A stretch of 64,000 nucleotides of DNA from Triatoma infestans (Eukaryota > Arthropoda > Insecta > Hemiptera > Reduviidae), in contig JAAEAF010004993.1 of the NCBI GenBank assembly GCA_011037195.1, positions 1 through 64,000 of the forward strand, read 5' to 3'. Each line of letters begins with the position of its first letter. The first letter of the stretch is position 1. The notes beneath the pieces are model-generated. The model ran no database searches. It was not told where the DNA came from and saw nothing but the letters and a program-made list of their open reading frames with translations. The position numbers and the translations under genes are program-made. Below, in pieces: positions 10,888-22,799 of this stretch.

Positions 10888-11261
10888 GTATATTATGTTA
10901 ATAAAATATTTATTTTAAAAGGTGCCATTTAAATGGGGGAGGTATTATGCATAAATCACGTTACTGGAAAATTCTTATTACAATGTAACTATATTTTTCT
11001 TTAAAGAATTTTAGTAAATAACTTAATTTTTTTTACTGATCCCAAACTTCTGGTCGGCAGTGAATATGTATGAAGGGGCGGCAATTTGTCTTTTTGTCCG
11101 GCGCGACGTAACCGCTAGAGCGAGCGCTGCAACTAGCCATAGAAGGGCAAAGGCTGAACTTTGCAAACAAATTAAGAACAAAACCAGTTTATCAATTTGC
11201 CAGAATTTACGTTTTTGGATTGCACACACGGCAAATCCATCCGACAGTGTGAATTTACTGA

Positions 11262-11450
11262 ATTTTTTGTTTTCTACTTTTTCGTGATTTTCTCGAAATT
11301 GGCTGCAACGATTTTCTTTGAACGTTGAATACTATCTATACATATAAATTCTTATCACTTTTATTTGCCACATTTCTCTGAAGGAACAATAGCAATATGC
11401 TTTTCTCTAAAGTATCACTAAAATAACTAATGACTGATGAAGTCCCGAAA
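11262..11450 (-). repeat. Dispersed repeat R, reversed partial copy
   Basis: CTTTTTCGTGATTTTCTCGAA, GGCTGCAACGATTTTCTT and the CTTTTATTTGCCACATTTC block match the start of the window (reversed R), with more divergence. The tail is lost after about 11450. Confidence 0.45.
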
Positions 11451-12489
11451 ATAAAACTTTTGAGACAAACAAATAATGCGAAAAATAAGATTCAAATAAA
11501 GGTTGTGCAAGAAAAAAATTATGTTCCTAATCAAAATGATGCTCAGATGACAAAGTCTACATTTTCCGTCATAGTCTAGATTTGACATCCCTAAATTTAT
11601 AGAGTCTACTGCCGCGATTTAGGAAAAAGAAATCTGGTATAAAATAATCACCCTTCATTCCTTTATTGTATAATTCATTTGCAAATAAACGGTTCGTGGA
11701 CATGTATTACAGATAAATAAAGGAGGTGAGGATTATGCTATTTACCTAAATAAGATTGCATGTACGATGATAGCAAGCTCTCTTTCAATCCAGTAGCAAT
11801 GCTTGTGACGGCAATTTGCAGGACAATTTAAGTCTCGGGATAGAACACCCTTCACAATTATTTGGAAGAATATTTTGGTATTAAATATAATAAATACATG
11901 TAACTTAATAAGAGAGAAAATAACTTAATTAATTTTAGAGTCACAATTAGCCCCCATTAACAAATAATTGATTAATTAATAAAATACATAAAAAAGATAG
12001 AGCTAAGGAACAAATATAAAATTTTTCTTTTTTCCAACTGCTTTAAGAATGTAATTGTTGTAGACGTTTATACTAAAAAATTAGGACTGTATTCTTATAA
12101 AACAAAAAAATCAAATTTTACATTTTAGTTGAAATAAAAAAGGAAAATAGTTAAAAACGAATAAAATCAAAGTTTCTGAATTCACCGCTAGGTAACAGCA
12201 CTTACTTAATCTAGAATTTGTAGTAGTTCAAATAATTGCCGCTAGAAAGCATAAGCTTCTAGATATTCAGAATTGTAGTTCCAAAATTTGCCACCCGATC
12301 ACAGCGCCATCCTATGATGTACAAAATTTTTCAATAGTTTCAATGGACTCCCAAAAAAAACTTTGGAAGTAGCGACACCTAGTGACAAACTATATAACCA
12401 TAAATAAAACTGATTTCTCAGTAGGTGTTGTTGTCTGGTGGCCATGTTTATAACTACAAATATACTAATTTTAATTAGTTACTTTATTA
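11451..12489. other. Unassigned AT-rich DNA
   Basis: No ORF over 60 codons, no terminal repeats and no match to the repeat families seen elsewhere. Confidence 0.5.
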
Positions 12490-12710
12490 ATTAGAAAACA
12501 AAAAAAATTTGGTGTGGAACACTCAACTTGTTTCTCTTACACCAGTTTTCAAAATTATAATCGACAAACTTTAAAGTTAGTATACCAGAGAGAAACAATT
12601 TATTTATAAATATTTACAAGTACAAATATAAATACAAGTTTAATAAAATTCGTCGGTGTTTTTATGGAGAAAATCATAAAAACTGAAAAAATTACTTGGA
12701 TGTACATTAT
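12490..12710 (+). repeat. Dispersed repeat R, forward 5' part
   Basis: Shares the R tag GGTGTGGAACACTCAAC, the CTTACACCAGTTTTCAAA block and the TTCGTCGGTGTTTTTATGGA block. Truncated after about 220 bases. Confidence 0.55.
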
Positions 12711-13479
12711 AATTGAAAAAAAAAGCGTACACTTCATTTTTAAACTAGAAATAAATGAATATATTAATTATATAATATTTATTTATTTTGTTCTACATTA
12801 TATTTCTTTCGCAAACTATTAAGATAATTCTTGGCATATTATTTGCCAAGATATTTTTTTGGAATAATGCTTGATATGATATTTTTCCCTCCTTTCTTTT
12901 TCATGAGAGGGTTCAGATTTTTTACATTTGTTTTTCAGCTAGAAGCTATAGAGGGGCTGCGAATATTAATATTATCGTATGTAATAACTTAGATACAATG
13001 TTAAAATGAGAAATTTAAGACTATTGAAGGATATATTCAAATAGCAATCCATCCTATATAATCATTATTTTTATAAGCATTTAACATACAGTTCAAGAAC
13101 TTTTATCTAAATCTTGTCAATAAAATTTACGGGCTAATTTCATTTGTTGGTATTTGATTGAATATTGTATTTGATATATTTTTGAAAGCAGCTTCAAAAT
13201 CTCTTGAATTGGCTGGTCCAATTGCTTGAAACATTTCTTGACAAATTTCATTCAATATTTATTTATTTATTGCCTAAAGAAACTATATATTTCTATAGCA
13301 AGAGATTGATCTCTGTTGAAAGCTGAACAAAAAATACAATCGTTACAAGAAAAAACATTACAAACATAACATCTTAATCTTCAAAGTAATAAAATAATAT
13401 TAAATACTTGAATAATAAAGTAGATAGTAACAATGATTTAAATAGACTATTCATTTATACAAATTATTTTAGGGAAGGA
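12711..13479. other. Unassigned AT-rich DNA
   Basis: No coding, RNA or repeat feature that I can support. Confidence 0.5.
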
Positions 13480-13900
13480 TTCTGAGGGATCTCCTCGTAG
13501 GTATTAAATAATACCTTTACAAACCTATGTATACCTTTCCTCCAAAGCCTGAGAGATAAAATAAAATAAAGTAGTTTAAGTTTTCTTTATTTTCTATATC
13601 TACTAAGTTAGCAAGAACATAAGAACTGTTTGAAGGTAAATACCTATTTAACAGTCTCCTTCTCACACATTTATAATAAGGGCATTCCCAAATAAATGCA
13701 TAATATTATCATTTTTGCCCACCGCACAAGTAAAGCAACTCTTTTAGGATCAAATAAATGGGTTATTCCATTATAAAAAATCGTGGGGTGACGATCACTA
13801 GCTACTCTAATTTGAGCTATTAATCTAGTTTTAATGATATTGCACCTAATATTTACATATGAACTACCATTAGCCAAGGGACATATCAATCTATAGTGGA
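13480..13900 (-). pseudogene. Possible LINE C-terminal fragment
   Basis: The minus frame reads SSYVNIRCNIIKTRLIAQI, then TCAVGKNDNIMHLF after a frame change, resembling the Cys/His tail (CxxxxxxxxxHxLxxCP) after the RT of Jockey-group LINEs. Short and decayed, so the assignment is tentative. Confidence 0.35.
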
Positions 13901-14295
13901 TGTTATGTGAAGAGTTAAGTACTTTATTGATATCAGTTTGGAGAAAGATTTTTTAAGTTATTAGAGACCATGGCCGCATGCTGCGCCTGCCAGATGTCCT
14001 GCGCTCCTAGAAGAATAAAGCATTTCTCTTACAAGAGCCACCCAGTTAAAAGAAATGTCAGAACCATCCAAAAGCTTCACAAGTCTTCTATAGCATATCT
14101 TCAGAGGTGAGCTGCTTTACATCTATAAAATCTTCAGCCAGAATCTTATAGATTTATTAAAAATCTTGGTTTTTACTTGCCGTCATTCAACTTCCAGCGA
14201 ACGAAACTATTGGGGACTTGTCGTGGCAGATTTAAGAGCAACTTCAAGAATATCAATTGGACACGATCGACTATAGTGAAGTAGTTCAAGGCCCA
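13901..14295. other. Unassigned, slightly GC-richer DNA
   Basis: No long frame; possibly more of an old retroelement, but no motif is readable. Confidence 0.35.
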
Positions 14296-14397
14296 ATTTT
14301 TTAACTGATCCCAAACTTCTGATCGTTAGTGCATATATTCTTAAGGGGCGGCAATTTGTCCTTTTGTCCGGGGCGATGTAACCGCTTGAGCGGGCGT
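14296..14397 (+). repeat. Second copy of the Tc1/hAT-like right-end junction
   Basis: The Tc1 right end (CTGATCCCAAACTTCTGATC, then GTTAGTG) runs straight into the hAT-like right end (AAGGGGCGGCAATTTGTCC, then CGGGCGTTG) at the same junction as at 11040-11129. The left parts of both elements are missing. Confidence 0.75.
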
Positions 14398-15506
14398 TGC
14401 TTGAAGAGATGCCAGCCGAGAACTTAAACTCATGTCCTGCACTTCAGTACATTAGAGAGAGATATTTACACCTAACGATAGCATTTATGCCAGAAAAGCT
14501 TCCTTGTACAGGACTGCAAGGACGGAATGGCCGAAATGCCCAACAGCCTAGGCGTAGTAGGAAAAAACTTCACATACTACACAACCTTCTAGAAGCAATC
14601 ATGTACTCTCTTTATTACTTCCCGGGCCGGATAATTTCTTAAAATACAAAAAAAAAAAATTATGCGTTCGAACTATATGATCATCCATTTTTAAGTTATT
14701 GTGCACTACTAACTAAAAGAATGCTATTCTGAACTTGTGCCAACTGCATAGGCTTCGTATAAGTCTATTTTAATAATCACAACAATTCCTTAATTTGAAA
14801 TTAATCATATGCAAAAATAAATGCTTCTAACTATAATTTGAACAACCTACACTAATTCTTTTTTAAATTCATAATATATTTGGCGCTATATATATATTTT
14901 TTGTTTTTAAGAATCACTTGTCAAAAAAGACACTTGTCTACTTTAGCCCGAACAAGCATTACACATATGTACAAAAAAAGCATGTTTCAAAAAGATAGCT
15001 CAAACAACACTAATTCAAATCTAAATTTTAATTATGTTATACTTCTAACATGTCTTCTATATGTCATAAATACTTGTCAAAAATTAAAAAGAAATATACA
15101 TGTTTTGTTAAAATTTCGGAAACTTTATAACAACCAAATATTCAAAATCTGTGAGAAAAATATTTATTGTATATCATTTTTACAAAATCTCACAATTATT
15201 TCGCGTACAGTTGGCACTAATGGCGGCCATTACAAACTGTAATTTTTTTTATTGTTAGAAAAAATATAACTTCCAGTTACTTATGTCAGTGCTTATTTTC
15301 AATGAGTACACATATTATGGATCTACTGTGACAAATTTTATCGCTCAAAGGTGGATAAATATGGAAGAGGTAAGTGGGAAGCTACTGTACAATTGAACCA
15401 TTCTAATAAGGTCTATCATAATTGCACGGTACCTTCAGTTTGGCCATTTTTAGACGACTTTCCCCTCTGCAATCCAAATTTAATAGAACTAAGCGATTTT
15501 ATTAGG
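14398..15506. other. Unassigned AT-rich DNA with two weak ORFs
   Basis: Frames at 14397-14642 and 14880-15242 (plus) have no recognisable domain, and the second is driven by low-complexity AT composition. Not called as genes. Confidence 0.45.
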
Positions 15507-15746
15507 AGCAAGTTTAGCTCAGTGGACTAGCACCTCCAGGTCCCGGGTTTGAGCCTAACAGTATTGCGCTTAAGTTTTCTCGCCTCTGCCCGGTGAAGGG
15601 CAGTGCTGTCTGTACCGAAAGAACACTGCCCGGAGGCCGACATTGCATTGAAAAGACTCTGAACTTTGATATTGCTGTATGGGTGCAGAGGAGCTTTGGA
15701 TATTTAGGGTTTCGCCCTTCCCACAGACGATTAAAAAAAAAAAAAA
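15507..15746 (+). repeat. tRNA-derived SINE with poly(A) tail
   Basis: The tRNA-like head has an A box TTTAGCTCAGTGG and B box GGGTTTGAGCC, with the anticodon part shortened. A body (GGGCAGTGCTGTCTGTACC, AGAACACTGCCCGGAGG) is shared with the SINE at 61.7 kb. A run of 14 A at 15733-15746 is the tail. Pol III transcription and LINE-borrowed retroposition are the family mechanism; no protein is encoded. Confidence 0.75.
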
Positions 15747-16379
15747 TTGTTATTCCTTCTTCATTACAATAATGCTTGAACAGAGAATATGTTATTTGAA
15801 AGAATTAGACACTCTTTTCAAACCAGTATTTACAATGAGTTCAACCGTATTACCCTATTTTAGATCTGTTGGATAATATCCTGAAATATTTCCGCTGTCA
15901 TAGGAAGCTCAGATTAGTAAATAAAGTACGTTAGCTTAATCTAACTACCAAGCCATTATAGTGAAGAAGTAAAAGTTACAGTTTCCAAACTTCTTGTCAA
16001 GATCACTTGGTAAAAGAAAAAGTGAGAGTCAATAGTTCCAATACCAAGACGATGCTTACACTCGTCAAAACTCTTGTTATTGGGTAGTGAAGATTTCTAG
16101 AGAAGATCGGGGCCTACAAATAATGGGGGTTGAAACTAAAAATTAGCATGAAATCAATGCTGAAGTGAATAAGATTGACCGAATATTTTCTGCAGCCAAT
16201 GAAAGGTTTTTAGAAAGGTAGAATTCCTTGAGAAGATAAAAATCACTGTATCCCAATCTACAATCTTATTTAAAGGCTACAACCAATGGGCACTCATTTC
16301 GAATCAAAGCCATTTATACCCAAGAAATGAGCTACCTCCAAAGGGATGTTTGAAATTGAGGGTGAAGGGCGAAGAATCA
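15747..16379. other. Unassigned DNA
   Basis: No supported feature between the SINE and the possible RTE tail. Confidence 0.4.
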
Positions 16380-16640
16380 GATTATCGTTCTAACCTTTAA
16401 AATTGACCTTCTGCTAATTGGGGACCCAGCACACAATTCCAGTGATTTGGTCATGTGCCCCACATGGATGGCTCGAATACTTAACAAGCCTGACCAGAGG
16501 GCCAACGCAGCTGCCCCAGAACGAATGACCTGAATATTAAAAGTTTAGTTCGAAAGTGTGTGGGTAGTCTCGATCATCTGCGATATAGGAGCAGCAAAAC
16601 ATTTTTAATTCCGCCCATACTTGTTGATAGAAGGGCTTGA
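16380..16640 (+). pseudogene. Possible RTE-type LINE tail fragment
   Basis: One plus frame reads FGHVPHMDGSN and, after small gaps, PEGQRSCPRTND and KSLVRKCVGSLDHL. This recalls the WxGHVxRM...PxGxRxxGRPxxxW tail of RTE-like and related LINE proteins. Stops interrupt it. Tentative. Confidence 0.3.
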
Positions 16641-17596
16641 AAAATGTAAATTTATTTGTCAAATCCGGGCCAAATTGCTGGTAATTTACTCAATTATTTC
16701 TAGAGACATATGTGTTCTGGGTAAAAGATAAAGAAGCCAGAAACCGAAACCATATTTTATGTACCTCTTCAGTCTTGATAGCATTTAAGATTGATTTATT
16801 TATGATTATGATTATTGTTCCTTATTAGTTACATTCATAAATTAAACAATATTTTCAAATATTTTTTACATGTTATGTTCTTAAACTCTGGTAAATTATC
16901 ATTCTTTTTCTACTTAAGGTTTATTAAATAATTTCTAAGATAATCCTATTTTATTTAGTTTGTAGATACATACATTAAAAAGTTTTCTTTCTTTATTGTT
17001 ATTATCATCATCATCAAGGATTTATTTTACTTTTTATTGTATACTAAGATCTTTATATTCACATAAATCATAGTGTTTGGCCGTTGTATGATGCAAGAAA
17101 AACGATGGTCAGCAGGTACAAAGAAAAAAATTTTTAATTTCAAACAAGCCTACTTGTCGATGTTTCGGGCATCTCTGGAATTACATGAAAAAATAAAATA
17201 AAAAAATAAAAATTACAAGTAAGTAGTAGAATTATGATGTTATTAAGAATGGAGTAGAAGAATAAAGGATATTACGATATATCACAGAACTTATTAATAA
17301 TACAGAACTTAAAAATAATAAAATATAATCTTTATTTTTATATTTGTAACATTTGTGGCTTGTCTTAAAATCTTTTTACTCTTCTACTCTGCAAAGTCAC
17401 CCTTCTTAATTACATCTTAATTGTTAGTTACTTCCCCCCACTCATGCTTGTAATTTTTTTTTACATGTAATTCCTAAGGAAAAATACCAACGGTGCCCAA
17501 AAAGTCAAAAAATAAACTCTTTTTTTAATTTAAAAGTAAAATTTCTTTGACCCTTGCCAATCATAATTTTTTCTTGTTTCATATATTATTATATAT
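16641..17596. other. Unassigned AT-rich DNA with one Penelope-type motif
   Basis: Nothing coding. The motif at 17156-17178 is listed separately. Confidence 0.4.
17156..17178 (-). ncRNA. Decayed hammerhead-like core
   Basis: The minus strand reads CCAGAGATGCCCGAAACATC. The GAAAC half fits the family, but the CUGANGA half is changed (CCAGAGA), so no activity is expected. Probably a relic of a Penelope-like element. Confidence 0.3.
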
Positions 17597-17730
17597 TCGA
17601 AAGTTTGTTTACATTACAGACACAAAGAAAGCTGTAGTTTGTTGTTCTGAAATTGCTTTCTGTTTTCGATGCCAATCATGTACTTGACTTTTATTACATT
17701 TATAGAATGCAGCAATTACACGCAGTGCAT
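17597..17730 (+). repeat. Direct repeat, copy 1
   Basis: 134 bases repeated at 18012-18150. Shared: AAGTTTGTTTACATTACA, TTTTCGATGCCAATCATGTA and TAGAATGCAGCAATTACA. Noncoding. Confidence 0.85.
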
Positions 17731-18011
17731 GAATTTAATAAATTCATTTTTATTGTATTCGTTTAAATGATTGTAATACAGGATTTTTGTCTTTTTTATC
17801 TTTCACTTTTAAAGAAATATTACAAATAATTTGGCCGTCATCTCTTTTGGGCTAACTTATTGTTTAAATAAATAAATTTATATCTATCTAGATGATTTGA
17901 AGCATAATAATTTATTTTTCTGATATTATTTAGATAACACTTTTTTTTTTTTTTTTTTTTTTGAGAAAGTAAAGAATCAACATGGATATTTATTAACAAA
18001 GAGTTAATTGT

Positions 18012-18150
18012 ACGAAAAGTTTGTTTACATTACACACATGAAGAAAACTAGCTGTAGTTTGTTGTTCTGGAATAGCTTTCTGTTTTCGATGCCAATCATG
18101 TACTTGATTTTTATTACATTTATAGAATGCAGCAATTACATGCAGTGCAT
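18012..18150 (+). repeat. Direct repeat, copy 2
   Basis: Second copy of 17597-17730, about 415 bases downstream and differing at roughly ten positions. A 22-base T tract at about 17941-17962 lies between them. It could be a local duplication or the ends of a small LTR-like element; no PBS or PPT was recognised. Confidence 0.85.
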
Positions 18151-18683
18151 TAGTGCATTGGTATAGTAATTATTTCTTGGCTTTACTCAGGGAGCCTTTC
18201 GATCGCAGAGCCTGGTTATTGTCTTGGTTTTTAAATCGAGTTGTTGTTATCGTTGTCTACAGTAGTCTGTTGCTACAAAAATTTAGTTTTTTTATTTTAT
18301 TTTGTAAGTATTAGTAATCTTCTAATTTGTAAGCTTATGATAGGTAGTTCTATTATAATCTATATTTGATTAGTTCTTTTATATTTATATATTTTATAAT
18401 CAATATTTTGAATAGTAAAAAATTAAATAAAAAAAAATTAAAATGCGCACCCAAACATTTTTAACATTTTATGAGAAGTCGCCATATCGTATACAACAGT
18501 AATCGTTGCTCATCTAGCTTACTTTATTGCTTGTATAATATGACATAGAGAGTTTTATAAAAGAATGGCTGACAGTTCCCGTTTTGTCGAATTTTCAAGT
18601 CAAAATGTTTTGAACGTTGTACACTCTTCATTCAGAAGAAAAATACTTAGTGAAACGAACATTTTTTATTACTGCAATTGTTA

Positions 18684-19984
18684 TACCTGGATCATTCAAT
18701 ATTAACGAGAGAGAAATCGCTATAGCTCAGAAAGATTTGTTTAACTAATACAATAGTTTCAGTGCGTCAAGTTAGCATCCTTGTACTTAGTTTCTTATCA
18801 GCTATTCGAGAGTATTTGGTAAGCATAACCTCAAATGTATTCAGCTAACAATGGCAGATCCGCTCGAGATTGCACCTCGGAAGAACAACTTTCAGTGATT
18901 AGATATTTAGTTACTTTTAGAGGCTTTCAAAGGTAGTGAAGTCCACGAAAGAATGTTGAAAGTATACGGGAATAATTGTTTGAATCATTCGAACGTTTAC
19001 AAATGGGTAGAACAGTTTAAAAGTGGCCGTGAAAGTGTCTGTGACGAGCAACGAAGTGGACGACCGGATGAAGTTGCAACTTCCTCCCTCGAATCTCGCA
19101 TTAACGCGTTAAATTCAGGACAATAGGCTTGTTATTGTTGAACTGATAGCTGAAGAAGTGCCCGCGAGTGTTGGAACTGTCCATACATTATTCAGAATAA
19201 GCTGCAGTACAAGAAAACTCGTGCGAGATTGGTTCCAAGACAACTTATGGATGCCCACAAAGAAACCAGGTTTCAAATCAGTGAACAATTGAAAAAACGA
19301 TATTTAATTTAATAAGAGTTTTTCAGTAGAATAGTAAGATGTGATGAAACATGGATGCACCATTTTGAGCCGGATTCTAAGCGTTAAAGCCCTGAGTGTA
19401 AGCATACGGGTTCTCCCACTCGAAAGAAATTCAAGACCCAGCTGTCTTCAGGTAAAGTCATGCTTACAGTATTCTGCGATTCGCAGGGGCCTATTTATTG
19501 TGACTATATCGAAATCAACGAACCATCAACAGCCAGTTTTATACGGATATACTCACAAAGTAGGCCTGCTATTCGAACGAAACTTCGTGGACTCTTGAGG
19601 AAAGGCGGATTTTGCTTCATGACAACGTAGCCCACACACGGTACACTTAACTCAAGAAACACTTCAAAAAGTGGGTGGGAAATCCTTCCATATCCCCCTA
19701 CAGCCCTGACCTCGCTCCATCGGACTTCCATTTGTTTGGACCCGTCAAAAAGGCTCTACGTGGGAAAGATTTTCAATCCAATGAAGAAGTTAAAACAGGT
19801 GCAAAGTAGCTTCGAGTTCAACCCACAGAATGTTATGTAAGAGGCATATACAAATTAGAAGAAACGATGGGACGAGTGTATAAATGTTGCTATGTAGGGG
19901 ACTATGTTGAAGTTTTGTATTGATTAAATAAATCATTTTCGTGCTACAGCGATTTCTCTCGTTACATATTGAATGACCCTCGTA
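18684..19984 (+). mobile_element. mariner element, about 1.3 kb, with inverted ends
   Basis: The left end at 18684 (TACCTGGATCATTCAATATT, then AACGAGAG) and the reversed right end at 19984 (TACGAGGGTCATTCAATATG, then TAACGAGAG) agree over about 45 bases. TA stands outside at 18682-18683. The 1301-bp length is standard for mariner. It encloses a dead transposase. Confidence 0.85.
18851..19922 (+). pseudogene. mariner transposase, broken
   Basis: Readable blocks in order: FKGSEVHERMLKVYGNNC, YKWVEQFKSGRESVCDEQ and SGRP (DNA-binding half), CDETWMHHFEPDSK (first catalytic Asp), CDSQGPIYCDYI, HDN-like before a break, and YSPDLAPSDFHLFG in another frame (second and third Asp region, D34D type). 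At least five frameshifts or stops separate them, so it is inactive. Mariner transposase cuts and pastes at TA sites. Confidence 0.85.
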
Positions 19985-22799
19985 ATTTAATTGACAAATT
20001 ATTTCATATTTTGAGTTTTGCTCAACTTTTTATTGCCTTTTATAATAACAAACAAGCATGTAGCGGGAATCGTGTAATATGGTTCTTAGTTAACCTGAAT
20101 TTGATCCCCATCAGCCCTTTTATCAAGCACCTGCTGACTGGCAGATTAACGTTAGAGTTCCCTAGGAACTGTGTACTTTTCCCACGTAAATACAAACTGG
20201 AAACTCCATTTATTGCTTAGGAAGAAGAATGTAAACAAAAATAAATAAATAAAATCACATTAATAATAATAATTTTTTATTTTCATTTGAATTTTTATAT
20301 AAAGGAAATAGGGCTGGTTAATTTTTTATACAAATAGTAGCAAAAAAATAAAAATGACCGAACAAAAAAAAAAATTATTTACAGTAACATGTTTTTTTTG
20401 GTTTTATTTTTTCAAATATTTAATCAGAACAGTATGATCAGAAATAATTCATTCAATCTTCAGATTGTGGCCAGAAGAAATTGGCTGGGAATCAGTGTAC
20501 TGACTTTCCAAACCATGTCTTCCAGGCTACATCTTTAATTTGAAGAAGGAATTTTTTCCTGATCAAGTCTTAACGAGTATTCACCATCATTTCATATCAT
20601 ACAATCTGCTCATCACTTTCGAAAGAATTTTCATATAAAGATTCCCAAAATGCATTTTTCACTCTGTATTAAAAAATAAATAAGACTAATTTCAAAGAGC
20701 GACATTACTTGGAGCAGTAGTGGTTTTGTTCATCGCTTAAGTTAAAAGACAATCGTTTTGTAATGGATAGAATTCAAAATGAAGCTACACTCCCTCTTTC
20801 AGCTAGAAATTTTATTATGTGACCCGTAATCGTTTTAGCACACTACACTGGATTCACTATAGGTAGCAGCAGGCAGTTGACAATCTGTAGAGAATTGGCG
20901 AAAGAAAATGGGTAGAGTTCGTACAGAAATGGCGATAGAATTTGAGGCCTTTCAGATATCAACGAAAAAAGTGCGGAAAAATTGAAAAAACAAGCAGAAA
21001 GACAATCATAAAGCGGGAAAATTTAAATATTCACAGTAGCGGAATACGGCAGGCTGATAATGATACTGCTGAATCTTTCTCGCAAAGAAGTGCTAAAGTT
21101 GGCTCACCAATTTGCACTTGAAAACTCTAAAAAAAAATATTCACTTTATCCCAAGTCATATGTTTAATTGTATTGCAGGTTATGAGGAAATCACTTTCTG
21201 GCATTTTTTGCGAAATTTTTTGGAATAACGTTGGTCCGAATTTCTTTGCATCAATGAAACTTAGTTGGATTAGCCAGGACATATATCCCAGTTCAATGTT
21301 GAGTAGTTTTATAATCCTTTGAATCTCTATGTCGAATTGTTTCATTTTGCTTTGCTTCCTCCCTACTGATGATTACAATAAAAAAACATAGATTATTTAA
21401 ATAACAGTTTGTGATTTTAGTTAGAGAACTGCATGCCGCGTTTTCCGTTGCCGAGTAATGTGTCATTCAAATCAGACACCGTTACCATTTGCAGCTCCCT
21501 TTTACACAGAATGCTGTGTGACTAAATTAAGCATTATTGGCCACTCTATAAGAGGAAGCTCTATTAATACCAATAATAATGTCATTAGAGTGCTCAATAA
21601 TAGGCATTGTTGTGCATCAATACCATCAACGTTCCCAAAAATGTTTCAACTCAAACATCAGTCATTACCATAATCATGGATCACTAGATTCTGCTCGGAA
21701 AAGTTAAGTGTTTTTTTTAGGGGTAGATTCATAAGTCCGTAGTGGAAATATATCATGAAATAGGAATTTCTTTGATGAAGAATACCAGCGAGTCTCGTTC
21801 TGTTTAGAGCTCTAAACATTAGACTTAGATATCCTCAGATGCTAGTTTTTTACTATGTTGAATACATAATATAATTATTACTAGAAGGGGTTCCCAGTCC
21901 TGGCCTTGAAGATAGAGATGAAGGAGCGCCATTTATCCTACTACAATTGTAGACCGAAGACCATCAAAACATGCTGCTGAGTAGAGGTCACCGGCGACAA
22001 GGCAAATAAAGCCCAAAACCAGTATTTCTGAATAACGCTTTCACTGTCTTTGCCACGGAGCAATCATCTCGGTGAAGGATGTTGTCCCCGAAGAGAAAAG
22101 GCTTGTTAGGACAAATAAGTCTAACAAAAAAAAAATATTTTCCTGACGTCTGTTACCTGCCTGCTGAACTTATAGGAACATGGTTTCAGGCAATTCAGCA
22201 AATAATTAAGCTTCAGAAATTACGTATTTTCAAACGGAATATTGATTACAGGAACAAAAATATGCTTGTAATGAATGCGATATACAAAACTAAAAGTCCA
22301 AAAAAGTTTATATGCAATTCGCATTTATCTTCTTTACTAATAAAAGAAAGATAATTAATATCCGAAGTGTTTGACTCATCCAATATTTATCTTTATTATT
22401 TACTTTTAATATTTTTGTTTAGGTAATATAATTTATGTGGTTATATTAATTTTAGTTTGAAAGCTTCTTTATAATATAATTTTTCTCATCAAGTGAAAAG
22501 CTTTAAACATTAAAATATTAGCAGCAAATATTGTTTTTTCTGAAGTCAAGAGAAAAATTTTAAAAATTAGTTATATATTAAAAATTAGAAAAATTTTAAA
22601 TTTTCCCAATATACACAGAATACAAAAATCCTGGATCCCTTTCGTATAATAATGTGTATGAGATAATAATATTTACACAAAAACAAATAAATTTAATATT
22701 TCATAACAAATAATAAAAATAAAATACATTTATAATAAGCGTCAAAAATTTGGAGTAACAGAAATAGAATATATTTTCCACTTTAGACCTTTATCCTAT
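19985..22799. other. Unassigned DNA, 2.8 kb
   Basis: Several short frames (19969-20220, 21458-21673, 22079-22354 plus; 21127-21345 minus) show no domain, repeat border or codon-like composition. The stretch 21890-22100 is GC-richer and may be an old element. No gene is called. Confidence 0.45.

Larger units (their letters stand above)
8906..11062 (-). mobile_element. Tc1-family transposon with inverted ends
   Basis: The left end CACTGCTGGTAAAAAGTTTG and the reversed right end CACTGCCGACCAGAAGTTTG match at most positions and carry the usual Tc1 CACTG start. It sits in a run of TATATA in the hAT-like host, as expected for TA-targeting. The compact hAT-like copy at 26.2 kb shows the uninterrupted site. 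It contains a broken transposase, a minisatellite and a LINE fragment. Confidence 0.8.
8582..11129. mobile_element. hAT-like element, split by a Tc1 insertion
   Basis: Ends are CAGAGCCCGCTCTAG at 8582 and, reversed, CAGCGCTCGCTCTAG ending at 11129. The inner flanks (GGGGCGGGCAACCCGGACAT and the ATGCTTGAACTTGTTTGAAC stretch) match the compact copy at 26195-26525, read reversed. Without the Tc1 insert it would be about 390 bp and noncoding, i.e. a MITE. The CAGNG ends suggest hAT; no clear 8-bp target duplication is seen here. Confidence 0.6.

Noticed and set aside
14880..15242. 120-codon plus-strand ORF
   Set aside because: AT-driven composition, no domain, no splice or promoter context.
22079..22354. 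91-codon Lys-rich plus-strand ORF
   Set aside because: No recognisable family and no supporting signals; chance frame cannot be excluded.
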